Positions 8,095-17,799 of a stretch of DNA of 39,020 nucleotides are shown here, piece by piece. Origin of the DNA: Chloroflexus sp. MS-G (lineage in GTDB: Bacteria; Chloroflexota; Chloroflexia; Chloroflexales; Chloroflexaceae); the NCBI RefSeq assembly GCF_000735195.1, contig NZ_JPIM01000037.1, positions 1-39,020 on the forward strand, given 5' to 3'. The notes under the pieces are model-generated. The model was not told where the DNA came from. It did no database searches and saw only the letters and a list, made by a program, of their open reading frames with translations. Position 1 is the first letter of the stretch; every line of letters begins with the position of its first letter. A program made the position numbers and the translations under genes.

Positions 8095-9882
8095 ATGCCG
8101 TTGCGTAGTCTTACTATTGATCTTGCTCGTGGCCATGCGCGCCAGACCTTACCCAACGAAGTCGAACGCGACTATCTAGGTGGGCGAGGGGTTATTGCGT
8201 GGTTACTCTGGTATCAGCTTGAACCGGACACACCGCCACTTTCGGCAGATAATCTGCTCATCTTTGCTGCCGGTCCTCTGGCCGGTAGCAGTGCCTTTGC
8301 GACCGGCGGCTTTACGGTTGGTACACGTTCGCCGTTAACCGGCGGAATTAGTTACGGTTGGGCGCCGGGGCATTGGGGAGCAGCGCTGCGCCGGAATGGA
8401 ATTGATGTTTTGATTATTCGCGGCGAAGCGCCTGATTGGTGTTACCTGTTCATCGATGGCGATACCGTGCGCCTGCGTTCGGCCCGCCATCTGATTGGGC
8501 GCGACACCGTTGTGACGACGGCCACGCTCAGTAACGAACTAGGTAGCGATATACGGGTATTGGCGCTTGGCCCTGCCGGTGAGGCTGGAGTGGCGTATGC
8601 TAGTATCGTTGCCGAGGGGCAGTATCTGGTTGAACCTGCCGGAACCGGTGCCGTGATGGCCGATAAAAAGCTCAAGGCCATTGTCGTGCGGGATCGATCA
8701 CCTCTGCCAGCCGTTGATCCTGCGCGTATGCAAAGTGTCCTTCAATCGATCCAGCAGCGCGGTGAACAACATCCGACCGCAAATGCTATTCGGGCAATCG
8801 GCAGCGCCGGTCTGCTGCCGGCTGCTATCAAATTAGGGGCACTTACCAGTCGCGATGCACGCACACCGGCTGATGGGGTCGCGATCGCCCGTATGTTTAG
8901 CGAGATCGCTCGCCGTGGTGGTAGACTCGAACGGGGTTGTGCGCATTGTCCGCTGCCCTGCTATATCGATCTACGGACCAGAAGTGGAGAAACCCATCCA
9001 CTCCCAAGTCTTGAACTGATTGCCGGCTTTGCTGCCCGTGTCGGTATTACCGATGCTGATGCAATGCTAGCTATTGCTGATCGTTGTCTCCGACTAGGTA
9101 TTGACCCGGCGTCTGCAGCAGCGGCAATAACCTTTATGACCGAGGCTCAAGACGAAGGTCTCGTGCGTCAACGCACGCTGAACTGGGGAGACAGTGCAGC
9201 GGTGATTGCCGCTCTCGACCGAATGAGTCAGCGGCAAGAGAAGCGTGATATTCTCTCACTTGGCGTAGGCGAGATGCAAGAGGCCGTGTGGGGTTCATCA
9301 GCGTTTGCGCCGCAGGTGAAGGGACTGGCAATGCCAGCGCTCGATCCGCGGGCATTAACTGAAATCGGGCTGGCAATGGCGACCAGTCCGATAGGAGGTG
9401 ACTATCGCTACGCGATGACGTTTGAAGAGCTGGTCGCAGAACCTCCAGCCTGGCTGCCGCCACCGGCCAGTGGGCCACGAGAGAGTGAAGGAAAAGCGTT
9501 ACGTTTAATCTGGCACGAACGGTTTGCCGCCGCACTTGATGCCAGTGGTTTCTGTCGGCGGATGGGCCTGATGGCCTATCAGATCACGCCAGGCGAACTT
9601 ATTGCCTTACTCGGTGCAGTCAGCGGGCGTACCGTTTCGGGGGCCGATCTGGTTCGTATTGGCGAGCGAATTGTCACGCTTGACCGTCTGTTTACTCGTC
9701 GTTATGCTAGTAACAGTCAGGATACACTGCCCGAGCGCTACCTGCGTGAACCACTGAGCAGTGGCCCAACTGCCGGTCATACCCCGCCATTAGACTCGCT
9801 CCTGGCCGAGTATTATGCACGCCACGGCTGGGATTCGGCAGGTGATCCCACGTCGGCACGGCTGGCCGAGTTGGGGATATAG
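8095..9882 (+). CDS. Aldehyde ferredoxin oxidoreductase (tungstopterin/molybdopterin enzyme, AOR family)
   Basis: AOR-family enzymes interconvert aldehydes and carboxylates using a W- or Mo-bis-pterin site and pass electrons through one 4Fe-4S cluster. The 595-residue length is typical. The N-terminal pterin-binding domain shows YLGGRGV, FAAGPLAGS and the GGISYGWAPGHWGAALRRNG segment. The cluster cysteines are Cys282, Cys285 and Cys289 (CAHCPLPC) and the distal Cys487 (SGFCRRMG), closely matching the spacing I recall for the Pyrococcus furiosus enzyme. The divergent neighbour encodes a polyferredoxin fusion that may be its electron partner. A short AGGA ribosome site precedes ATG 8095. Substrate, and tungsten versus molybdenum, cannot be told from sequence. 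No pterin-synthesis gene lies in the window. Confidence 0.92.
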   Translation: MPLRSLTIDLARGHARQTLPNEVERDYLGGRGVIAWLLWYQLEPDTPPLSADNLLIFAAGPLAGSSAFATGGFTVGTRSPLTGGISYGWAPGHWGAALRRNGIDVLIIRGEAPDWCYLFIDGDTVRLRSARHLIGRDTVVTTATLSNELGSDIRVLALGPAGEAGVAYASIVAEGQYLVEPAGTGAVMADKKLKAIVVRDRSPLPAVDPARMQSVLQSIQQRGEQHPTANAIRAIGSAGLLPAAIKLGALTSRDARTPADGVAIARMFSEIARRGGRLERGCAHCPLPCYIDLRTRSGETHPLPSLELIAGFAARVGITDADAMLAIADRCLRLGIDPASAAAAITFMTEAQDEGLVRQRTLNWGDSAAVIAALDRMSQRQEKRDILSLGVGEMQEAVWGSSAFAPQVKGLAMPALDPRALTEIGLAMATSPIGGDYRYAMTFEELVAEPPAWLPPPASGPRESEGKALRLIWHERFAAALDASGFCRRMGLMAYQITPGELIALLGAVSGRTVSGADLVRIGERIVTLDRLFTRRYASNSQDTLPERYLREPLSSGPTAGHTPPLDSLLAEYYARHGWDSAGDPTSARLAELGI

Positions 9883-9889
9883 TTATACC

Positions 9890-9938
9890 CTCTCCTGGCT
9901 CTCCCTGCCAGAGAGATCGGGCCAGCCGCTAGGGAGAG
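9890..9938 (+). terminator. Overlapping inverted repeats after the aldehyde oxidoreductase gene
   Basis: CTCTCC-type and GGGAGAG-type arms (about 9890-9938) enclose smaller CTGGC/GCCAG pairings, so several alternative hairpins can form within 60 bases after the stop. There is no T-run. It may be a 3'-end element or a decayed copy of the GC-rich repeats seen elsewhere in the window. Confidence 0.35.
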
Positions 9939-10001
9939 AATACCACACGAACCCTTCTGCAAGCAGGGTTAGCCAAAGGGTGATATACAACCTGGTGTGA
10001 T

Positions 10002-11108
10002 ATGAGCAGATTCGTGGTCAAACTAGGAACCAGTGTCTTGACAGCCGGGACTGACCGACTTCATCGACCATATTTTGTCGAATTAGCCAGACAAATTGCA
10101 CGCCTGAAGGAGAGCGGTCACGAGGTAGTACTCGTCTCATCAGGGGCAGTTGCTGCCGGCAAGGAGCGGCTCGGTGTCAGCCCGCAGCAGCGCAGCACTA
10201 TTCCGATGAAGCAGGTTTTTGCTGCGGTTGGTCAGAGCCGTTTGATGCATCTTTACGAACAGATTTTTGAATTGTACGGGTTGCAAGTAGCACAGGCATT
10301 ACTCACCCGTGATGATCTCCGCGACCGACGCCGTTACCTTAATGCTCGTAATACGCTTACCCTCTGTCTCGCGCAGGGTATCGTACCGATTATCAATGAA
10401 AATGATGCGGTGGCGACGGCTGAAATTCGAGTTGGCGACAATGATAATCTCTCGGCGCTTGTCGCCGGTTTAATAGATGCCGACCTGCTCTTGATTCTGA
10501 CCGATATTGCCGGCTTATACAGTGCCGATCCACGCAGCGATCCGCATGCCGAATTGTTACGTGAAGTACCGGTGATCGACGAACGAGTCTGGGCGATGGC
10601 AGGCGGGAGTGGCACGCACCGCGGGACGGGAGGAATGCAGACCAAGATTCAGGCCGCCGAGCTGGCAACGCGATCTGGCGTAGCTGTGGTCATTGCAGCC
10701 GGGCATGAACCTGATGTTATCGTGCGCGTCGCCAGTGGTGAACGAATTGGCACCTTCTTCCCGGCTACAACTAGCCATCCCGATGCTCGACAGCGCTGGA
10801 TTTTAGCCGAAACCGTTCGCCATTCACGGATTGTCGTTGATGAGGGAGCAGCAACAGCTCTCGTTCACCATGGGAAAAGCCTGCTTGCCGCCGGTATTCG
10901 TGATATTGGCGGCGAATTTGAACGCGGTCAGACGGTACGCATCTTTACCCAGGATGGCCGCGAGATCGCACGTGGTCTTACTCAATATCGATCAAGCGAT
11001 CTTCACTTGATTGCCGGTCTTCGCTCATCACAAATCGTTGGCGTTTTGGGGTACGATTACGGTCCAGAGGTTGTTCATCGCGACGACATGGTTGTATTGA
11101 CCGGATAA
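10002..11108 (+). CDS. proB: Glutamate 5-kinase
   Basis: ProB phosphorylates glutamate to glutamyl 5-phosphate, the first step of proline synthesis. The 368-residue protein has the amino-acid-kinase fold first (about 1-255), with VVKLGTSVL at the N-terminus, LVSSGAVAAG (about 44-53), INENDAV (about 130-136), the DNDNLSALVA motif (about 145-154) and GTGGMQTKIQAA (about 208-219). A C-terminal PUA domain follows (about 270-368), the usual ProB layout. Start ATG 10002 directly yields the canonical N-terminus although the ribosome site in front is weak. proA is not adjacent. The next gene, gltX, also uses glutamate, but it is about 96 bases away with its own ribosome site, so linkage in one operon is possible but unproven. 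Confidence 0.96.
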   Translation: MSRFVVKLGTSVLTAGTDRLHRPYFVELARQIARLKESGHEVVLVSSGAVAAGKERLGVSPQQRSTIPMKQVFAAVGQSRLMHLYEQIFELYGLQVAQALLTRDDLRDRRRYLNARNTLTLCLAQGIVPIINENDAVATAEIRVGDNDNLSALVAGLIDADLLLILTDIAGLYSADPRSDPHAELLREVPVIDERVWAMAGGSGTHRGTGGMQTKIQAAELATRSGVAVVIAAGHEPDVIVRVASGERIGTFFPATTSHPDARQRWILAETVRHSRIVVDEGAATALVHHGKSLLAAGIRDIGGEFERGQTVRIFTQDGREIARGLTQYRSSDLHLIAGLRSSQIVGVLGYDYGPEVVHRDDMVVLTG

Positions 11109-11204
11109 CAACCGGGTCGCCCCATCAATGAGAAGCGGTTATTGGCGTGATGTCTGCAAGCGCGACAATGCAATACAACGGACAAACAGCTTAAGGAGCG
11201 TTTT

Positions 11205-12712
11205 ATGAGTGCAATCGAAGGGCCGGTGCGGGTACGGTTCGCCCCCAGCCCCACGGGTAGTCTCCACATTGGCGGTGTACGTACCGCCCTCTTCAACTGG
11301 CTCTGCGCCCGCCACTACGGTGGTCAGTTTATTTTGCGCATTGAGGACACCGATGAGAAGCGTTTTGTGCCGGGTGCAGCCGATGACATCAGTGCATCAC
11401 TGCGCTGGGTCGGGATCGATTGGGATGAAGGCCCCGATATTGGTGGACCATACGGTCCTTACGTCCAATCACAACGATTTGAGCAGGGTATCTACCAACC
11501 GTTCATCGAGCAATTACTCGAGGCTGGCCTGGCGTACATGTCATTTACTACTGAAGAGGAGCTGGCTCAGATGCGCGCAGCCGCCGAAGCTGCTGGGATC
11601 AAAGCGTTTCGTTTCCGTGGCCCCGAACGTGATTGGCCCCTGGCGAAACAGCGTGAAGTAGCTGCAACCGGTAAACCATACACCATTCGCCTCAAGACAC
11701 CACTAGAGGGCGAAACCCGCTTTCGCGATCTGATTCGTGGTGGTGATGAGATTGTCGTGCACAACGATCAACTTCAAGATATTGTTTTGATTAAATCAAC
11801 CGGGATGCCAGTATATCACTTTGCCCATCTCGTCGACGATCATCTGATGAAGATCACGCATGTCATGCGGGGCGAGGAGTGGGTACCGAGCACGCCATAC
11901 CATGTCTTACTGTATGACTTCTTCGGTTGGCCGCGACCAGTGTTTGCTCATCTACCGGCGATTTTACGTCAAGATGGCCGTGGCAAGTTGTCGAAACGGA
12001 AGGATGATGTTGCGACCTACCGCTTCCGTGAACGTGGCTACCTGCCGGAAACCATCTTCAACTATCTCGCTTTACAGGGCTGGAGCTACGATGGCGTTAC
12101 CGAAATCATGACTCGTGATGAACTGATTGCGCGTTTTACCCTCGAACGGATTCAGCCGTCACCTGCCCGCTGGAATCCTGAGAAGTTGCGGGATATGAAC
12201 GGGATCTACATCCGTAAACTTACTACTGAGCAGTTGGCCGAGCGCGTGTTACCGTTTATGCAACGGGCCGGTCTTATTGGTGAGCTAGCAAGTGAAGAAG
12301 AGTGGTCATATCTGATCTCGTTAATTCCGCTGATTCACGAACGGTTGGAAGAACTGCAAGAAGCACCTGAATTGCTGATGTTCTTCTATCGAGATGTGAT
12401 ACCCGGCGAGACATACAATCCTGCCGATCTGATTCCGAAAAAACACGATGCCGGGCAGACTATCACCTTATTGCGGGCAGCCCACGAGGCATTGAGTCAG
12501 ATCACAGATTGGACGCCGCCTGCCCTTGAGACAACCTTGCGTGCCCTTTGCGAGCAACTTCAGGTCAAACCTGGCCCACTGTTCGGTGCAATCCGGGTTG
12601 CAGTAACGGGACGGAGCGTTGCACCGCCGTTGTTCGACACCCTGGCCGGCATCGGACGTGAACGCAGCCTGTCGCGGTTGAACGCTGCCATTGCTGCATT
12701 GGAGCAAATGCT

Positions 12713-12716
<4 letters not shown>
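11205..12716 (+). CDS. gltX: Glutamyl-tRNA synthetase
   Basis: A class I aminoacyl-tRNA synthetase that charges tRNA-Glu. The 503-residue product begins with VRFAPSPTGSLHIGG (the HIGH-type signature), contains the FILRIEDTD motif near residue 43, the HLVDDHLMKITHVMRGEEW segment, and the KMSKS-type loop as KLSKRKDDV (about residue 263). The C-terminal helical anticodon-binding region is full length. AAGGAGCG precedes ATG 11205 at good spacing. The stop overlaps the start of the following glycosidase gene (ATGA at 12713), so the two are translationally coupled. Whether it charges only tRNA-Glu or also tRNA-Gln cannot be decided here. Confidence 0.97.
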
Positions 12717-14575
<1,859 letters not shown>

Positions 14576-14581
14576 GCGAAA

Positions 14582-14603
14582 CTGACAATCACCATGTTGT
14601 CAG
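14582..14603 (+). terminator. Short hairpin just after the glycosidase gene
   Basis: CTGACAA (14582-14588) pairs with TTGTCAG (14597-14603) with an 8-base loop, 7 bases after the stop. No T-tract follows, so support for termination is weak. Confidence 0.35.
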
Positions 14604-14648
14604 CCTAGGAGGCCTTTCAACGTCTTCGGATGCCTGTTGCCTGGGAAC

Positions 14649-14665
14649 GCGGGCCTCTGGCCCGC
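14649..14665. repeat. Short palindromic GC hairpin, copy 1
   Basis: GCGGGCC-TCT-GGCCCGC, a perfect 7-bp stem with a TCT loop. A slightly degenerate copy with the same loop is at 36135-36151, so this is a small dispersed repeat. Confidence 0.55.
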
Positions 14666-14713
14666 ATCCTAAAAGATAGAAACATCGCCCACCACGTTCC
14701 CTCCTCTTTCCTC

Positions 14714-14750
14714 ATCCCCTTCTTCTCCCGATGCAAGAGAGGAAGGGGAT
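14714..14750. repeat. Dispersed CCCCTTC...GAAGGGG hairpin repeat
   Basis: A 14-bp stem with one G-T pair: arm 14714-14727 with arm 14737-14750 around a 9-base loop. Same family as the hairpins near 33850, 35963, 36030, 38826 and 38912. Together with 14649-14665 it fills the spacer between the glycosidase gene and the broken membrane-protein gene; I see no gene in 14576-14870. Confidence 0.5.
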
Positions 14751-14870
14751 ACTGAGGCGGATTGGAAACCCGCTCTTCGTAGAGAGAGCTGAAAACCTCG
14801 ATTATCAACAAAGAGGTAGGGGAAGCCTCATCTACTGCGGGTAAGATATTGAATGAATACTACCCCTTCC

Positions 14871-15290
14871 CTAAAACGGCGGTGGCTGATACTGATGCGG
14901 TGGCAGAGATTGACTGTTTCGATAGGCGAAATAAGCTTGAACCTTTGGTTGGTTATACAGCACCAGACTGACAATCCCAAACGCCAACGAAAAGATATTG
15001 CCAGTAATAATGTTGACAATTTGCATAATCGCCAGCGTCTTGTTTGGTTGTAGCGGTTGAGGTGGGCTGCTCAGCAGCTTATAAGCGTACATGCCCGCCA
15101 TAACTGCCACGATGATCGAATAGATCGCAAGTGGAATACCGCATATTGTTAGCAACCATACCAAACCGCTCAATCCACTGATACCTGCATCAACGATTGC
15201 CATAATGCCAATAGCCAAGATCTCGCCTGGTTTAGTGTCAGCGGTCTGATACCCTTGCTGATACTGAATCTGATAGGGCTGATTCAGGGG
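14871..15290 (-). pseudogene. 3' part of a small membrane-protein gene interrupted by an IS607-type element
   Basis: On the minus strand an open frame runs from the element boundary to 14871. It encodes a Gln/Tyr/Pro-rich stretch (PLNQPYQIQYQQGYQ), a TKPGEI segment, two hydrophobic regions (about 35 and 25 residues) and a Pro/Gln-rich tail. No ribosome site exists at the only internal start (TTG 15218). The missing N-terminus is at 17324-17383, beyond the insertion: joining the two pieces at the shared G-run restores one in-frame protein of about 159 residues with a cytoplasmic Tyr/Gln-rich N-terminus. The intact gene therefore encoded a small two- to four-span membrane protein of unknown function. 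The same strand and the continuous low-complexity composition across the junction support this reading. Confidence 0.75.
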
Positions 15291-15340
15291 AGCCGGACTC
15301 TAGCTTGACTTCTAGTACGCGATAGTGTATAACGGTGCTC

Positions 15341-16369
15341 ATGGAAAACACCATGCGCACAGGGAAAGCCGCAACACTCCTTGGTGTCTCGGTCAAGACG
15401 TTGCAGCGTTGGGAACGCGAAGGAAGGCTGATTCCGGTGGCCCGAACGGACAGCAACCGCCGTCTCTCCCCTGAGACGCAGATCCGTGAGGTCATCGGTT
15501 TGCGGCAGGCAAACCATGCGCCAACCACGCTGGTCGCCTCCTGTCGGGTATCGCGTGCGGCACAGCAGCCGGACCTGGCGAATCAGCGCAAGGTGCTGGA
15601 AGAGGTCGTGGTGGCGAAGGGATTGGCGGGGGTCGAGGGTATCGAGGAAGTGGGCGGCGGGCTGAACGTCACGCGCAAGCGGTTTCTGGCCCTTATGGAC
15701 GCGATCGGGCGACGGGACGTCACGATGCTGATCCTCGCGCACCGGGACCGCCTCACCCGTTTCGGCGTTGCGTGGTGCGAACATGACGCCAAAACCCATG
15801 GCTGCGCAGTGCTGGTGCTCACCCAGGAACGGCTGTCTCCCGACCAGGAAATGGTGCACGACGTGATGACCATCGTGCACGGTTGTTCGTCTCGGCGATA
15901 CGGTTTGAGGAACTATCGAAAGAAGTTGGATGAAGCGCTGAAACAGGATGCCCATGGCGTCAAACAGGCCCAACAATGCAACGAACCCACACGATCGCTC
16001 GTTGCCCGACTCCTGAGCAGGTGGACTCCTTCAAGCGCGCCTGCGGCACGGCGCGGCGTGTCTGGAACTGGGCGCTCAATGAGTGGAACAGGCAATACGC
16101 AGCAGGCGGCAGGCCAAACGCCATGGCGCTCAAAAAACAGTTCAACGCCATCACGTACACCGACCCGCAGTGGCTCGATGAGAGCGGCCGGCCTTGGGTG
16201 CAAGACATGCACCGGGATGCCCACGCCCAGCCGTTCAGGAATCTTGCCAACGCATGGGAACGGTTCTTCGCCGACCTCAGGGAGGGCAAAGAAGCGCACG
16301 AACCACGGCTCAAGAAAAAGGGCCGTTGCCGCGACAGCTTGTATGTGGCCAACGACACGTTCACTCTGA
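15341..16369 (+). CDS. tnpA: IS607-family serine recombinase (transposase TnpA), reading frame extended past its normal end
   Basis: IS607 TnpA is a small serine recombinase with an N-terminal MerR-like helix-turn-helix. Here the HTH covers about residues 5-50 (KAATLLGVSVKTLQRWEREGRL). The catalytic domain follows with Ser71 in CRVSRAAQQPDL, the GGGLN motif near residue 115 and the RDRLTRFG motif near residue 140, then the YGLRNYRKKLDEAL ending. Homologues stop just after this point (about 210 residues). Here no stop occurs and the frame runs on through tnpB in a different phase to 16369, so the last 130 residues are not TnpA-like. The usual stop has apparently been lost or a frameshift lies near 15960. 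ATG 15341 and ATG 15353 are both possible starts. Confidence 0.85.
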   Translation: MENTMRTGKAATLLGVSVKTLQRWEREGRLIPVARTDSNRRLSPETQIREVIGLRQANHAPTTLVASCRVSRAAQQPDLANQRKVLEEVVVAKGLAGVEGIEEVGGGLNVTRKRFLALMDAIGRRDVTMLILAHRDRLTRFGVAWCEHDAKTHGCAVLVLTQERLSPDQEMVHDVMTIVHGCSSRRYGLRNYRKKLDEALKQDAHGVKQAQQCNEPTRSLVARLLSRWTPSSAPAARRGVSGTGRSMSGTGNTQQAAGQTPWRSKNSSTPSRTPTRSGSMRAAGLGCKTCTGMPTPSRSGILPTHGNGSSPTSGRAKKRTNHGSRKRAVAATACMWPTTRSL

Positions 16370-17316
16370 TGGGCAAGACGATCCGTCTGCCCAGGATCGG
16401 CGACGTCGCCATGACCGAGGAACTGCGCTTCGCGGGCACGATGTTGGGCGCGACGGTCTCGCGCACCGCAGATCGTTGGTTTGTGGCAATACAGGTCGAG
16501 GTGCCTGATGCGCAATGCTATCGGCGTCGCACGTCGCACGAGGTCAACGGCGTCGACCTGGGCATCAAGGCTGCCGCAACGATCTCCAGCGGTGAAGTCG
16601 TTGAGGCGCCCAAGCCGCTCAAAGCAGCGCTGCGTCGTCTAAACATCCGTAGCCGACGTCTCAGCCGCAAGCTGCAAGCCGCCAAGAAGGCAGCAGGATG
16701 TGAACGCCGTGCCCGCCTGCCCAAAGGAACGCGCCTGCCGGTATCGAACAACCGGCGAACGTCCGCTGCGACATTGGCAAGGCTGCATGCCCGCCTTGCC
16801 AATCTCCGAGCGGATTTCACCCACAAGCTCACGACTCGACTCTGCCGCGAAAACCAAGCGTTCGTGATCGAGGATGGAAACGTCAAGGGGATGCTCGCGA
16901 ACGAGAAGCTCGCTCGCGCCATCGCTGACGTGGGTTTTGGGATGTTGCGCTCGCAGCTGGAATACAAGGCGAAACGCTACGGAACGCGGTTGGTTATTGC
17001 TGATCGCTGGTATCCAAGGAGCCGACTGTGCTCCATCTGTGGCTGGAAGAACGAGGCGCTGACGTTGCGCGATCGAGAATGGGTGTGTGCGCAATGTGGC
17101 GCGCACCATGACCGTGACCTCAATGCGGCGCGGAACCTGAAACGGCTGGCAACCGTAACTGCCCTACCCGTGGCGAGTCCGACCAGTAATGGCGGCGCTG
17201 CGGCGGGGACCGTCCCCGCCGCAGCCGGGAAAGTCACGCTTGTCAGAGACGACGGTGGTCATCAAGACACGTCGGGGCAGGAAGAGAACCGTGCGCACCT
17301 TTGCGCACTTTCTTGA
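15976..17316 (+). CDS. tnpB: TnpB RNA-guided nuclease of the IS607-type element
   Basis: TnpB proteins are RuvC-like nucleases guided by an omega RNA, relatives of Cas12. The 446-residue product has the N-terminal helical/HTH-like region and the split RuvC site: Asp194 in NGVDLGIK, Glu299 in FVIEDGNVKGM and the DRD at 379-381 in HHDRDLNAARN. The zinc ribbon uses Cys352, Cys355, Cys371 and Cys374. All catalytic positions are intact, so it may be active. The last 55 residues (Ala/Gly/Pro-rich, then charged) are not TnpB-like; the DNA there carries a very strong hairpin, as expected where an omega RNA overlaps the 3' end of tnpB. The start overlaps the long tnpA frame. Confidence 0.92.
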   Translation: MQRTHTIARCPTPEQVDSFKRACGTARRVWNWALNEWNRQYAAGGRPNAMALKKQFNAITYTDPQWLDESGRPWVQDMHRDAHAQPFRNLANAWERFFADLREGKEAHEPRLKKKGRCRDSLYVANDTFTLMGKTIRLPRIGDVAMTEELRFAGTMLGATVSRTADRWFVAIQVEVPDAQCYRRRTSHEVNGVDLGIKAAATISSGEVVEAPKPLKAALRRLNIRSRRLSRKLQAAKKAAGCERRARLPKGTRLPVSNNRRTSAATLARLHARLANLRADFTHKLTTRLCRENQAFVIEDGNVKGMLANEKLARAIADVGFGMLRSQLEYKAKRYGTRLVIADRWYPRSRLCSICGWKNEALTLRDREWVCAQCGAHHDRDLNAARNLKRLATVTALPVASPTSNGGAAAGTVPAAAGKVTLVRDDGGHQDTSGQEENRAHLCALS

Positions 17317-17324
17317 TAGCAGGG
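17150..17324 (+). ncRNA. Putative omega RNA (guide RNA scaffold) overlapping the tnpB 3' end
   Basis: A 13-bp, almost all G-C stem (17197-17209 with 17213-17225, 3-base loop) lies inside the non-conserved tail of tnpB and is followed by about 100 bases to the element end. This is the place where TnpB omega RNAs are encoded, with the guide taken from the flank just past the right end (from about 17325). The RNA's 5' end is not visible from sequence, and the limits given are approximate. Confidence 0.5.
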
Positions 17325-17383
17325 TACGATTGCTGATCGGGCTGATAACCACCATACTCTTCCGGGCGGCGAGGATCACTCAT
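17324..17383 (-). pseudogene. 5' part of the interrupted membrane-protein gene
   Basis: ATG at 17383 (minus strand) has a good ribosome site (AGGGA, about 17388-17392). It encodes 21 residues, MSDPRRPEEY then GGYQPDQQSYP, before the IS607-type element. The Tyr/Gln/Pro-rich character continues directly in the fragment at 14871-15290. The join gives ...QQSYPLNQPYQ... in a single frame. This is the missing start of that gene. Confidence 0.72.
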
Positions 17384-17399
17384 AGAGTCCCTTTCTGTC

Positions 17400-17799
17400 A
17401 AATAGCGAACACCGGTATATGCTCATGATGATAGCAAATCGCAATGTGTCGTGCAATACCGTTGTCAACAAGTTTAGAGGTTTTCAGTGTTCTCAACTTT
17501 GGGTTCTATTCGATAACTAAACGGTTCAACAATGGATTACCACTGACGATCATCACAACCCGCGAAGCGAAGGAGGGGCACGACGCTGCCGTGCCCCCCA
17601 TAATTTAACAGCCTAGATGTATGATCGGCTAACTACGTTGTGATCTGTTCAAGCGGTTGTCCGACTGTACTGACAGTGCGGTCGGCTTACTGTGCGGTAG
17701 GTGCCTTCACCTGATCCCTTCCTGTTTCCTCTCCTTACAGAAGACGTGAAGAGTGAGAGACAGGGATAGACTCTCAAACTGCCCTAGATACGGGTCCGT
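17400..17799. other. Gene-free spacer between the broken membrane gene and aroF
   Basis: No supported gene. It contains a hairpin GGGGCACG (17575-17582) / CGTGCCCC (17590-17597) followed by an A/T-rich stretch, possibly a terminator. The upstream promoter of the interrupted gene should lie near 17400-17480, but I cannot assign boxes with confidence. Confidence 0.4.

Larger units (their letters stand above)
15289..17322 (+). mobile_element. IS607-type insertion sequence (tnpA serine recombinase plus tnpB)
   Basis: About 2.03 kb, bounded by the point where the host membrane-protein gene is interrupted. The left flank has GGGG (15287-15290) and the right flank GGG (17322-17324). The rejoined host gene needs exactly four Gs there, which fits the GG core exchange known for IS607 recombinases; the exact boundary can slide by one base. 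No terminal inverted repeats or longer target duplication are seen, as expected for this family. Near the right end TGCGCAC occurs twice (17292-17298 and 17302-17308), a candidate recombinase-binding repeat. Both genes look full length, so the element may be active or only recently inserted. Confidence 0.8.

Noticed and set aside
15284..15976. Antisense 230-codon frame opposite tnpA
   Set aside because: It is a shadow of the recombinase gene in GC-rich DNA; no motif is recognisable.
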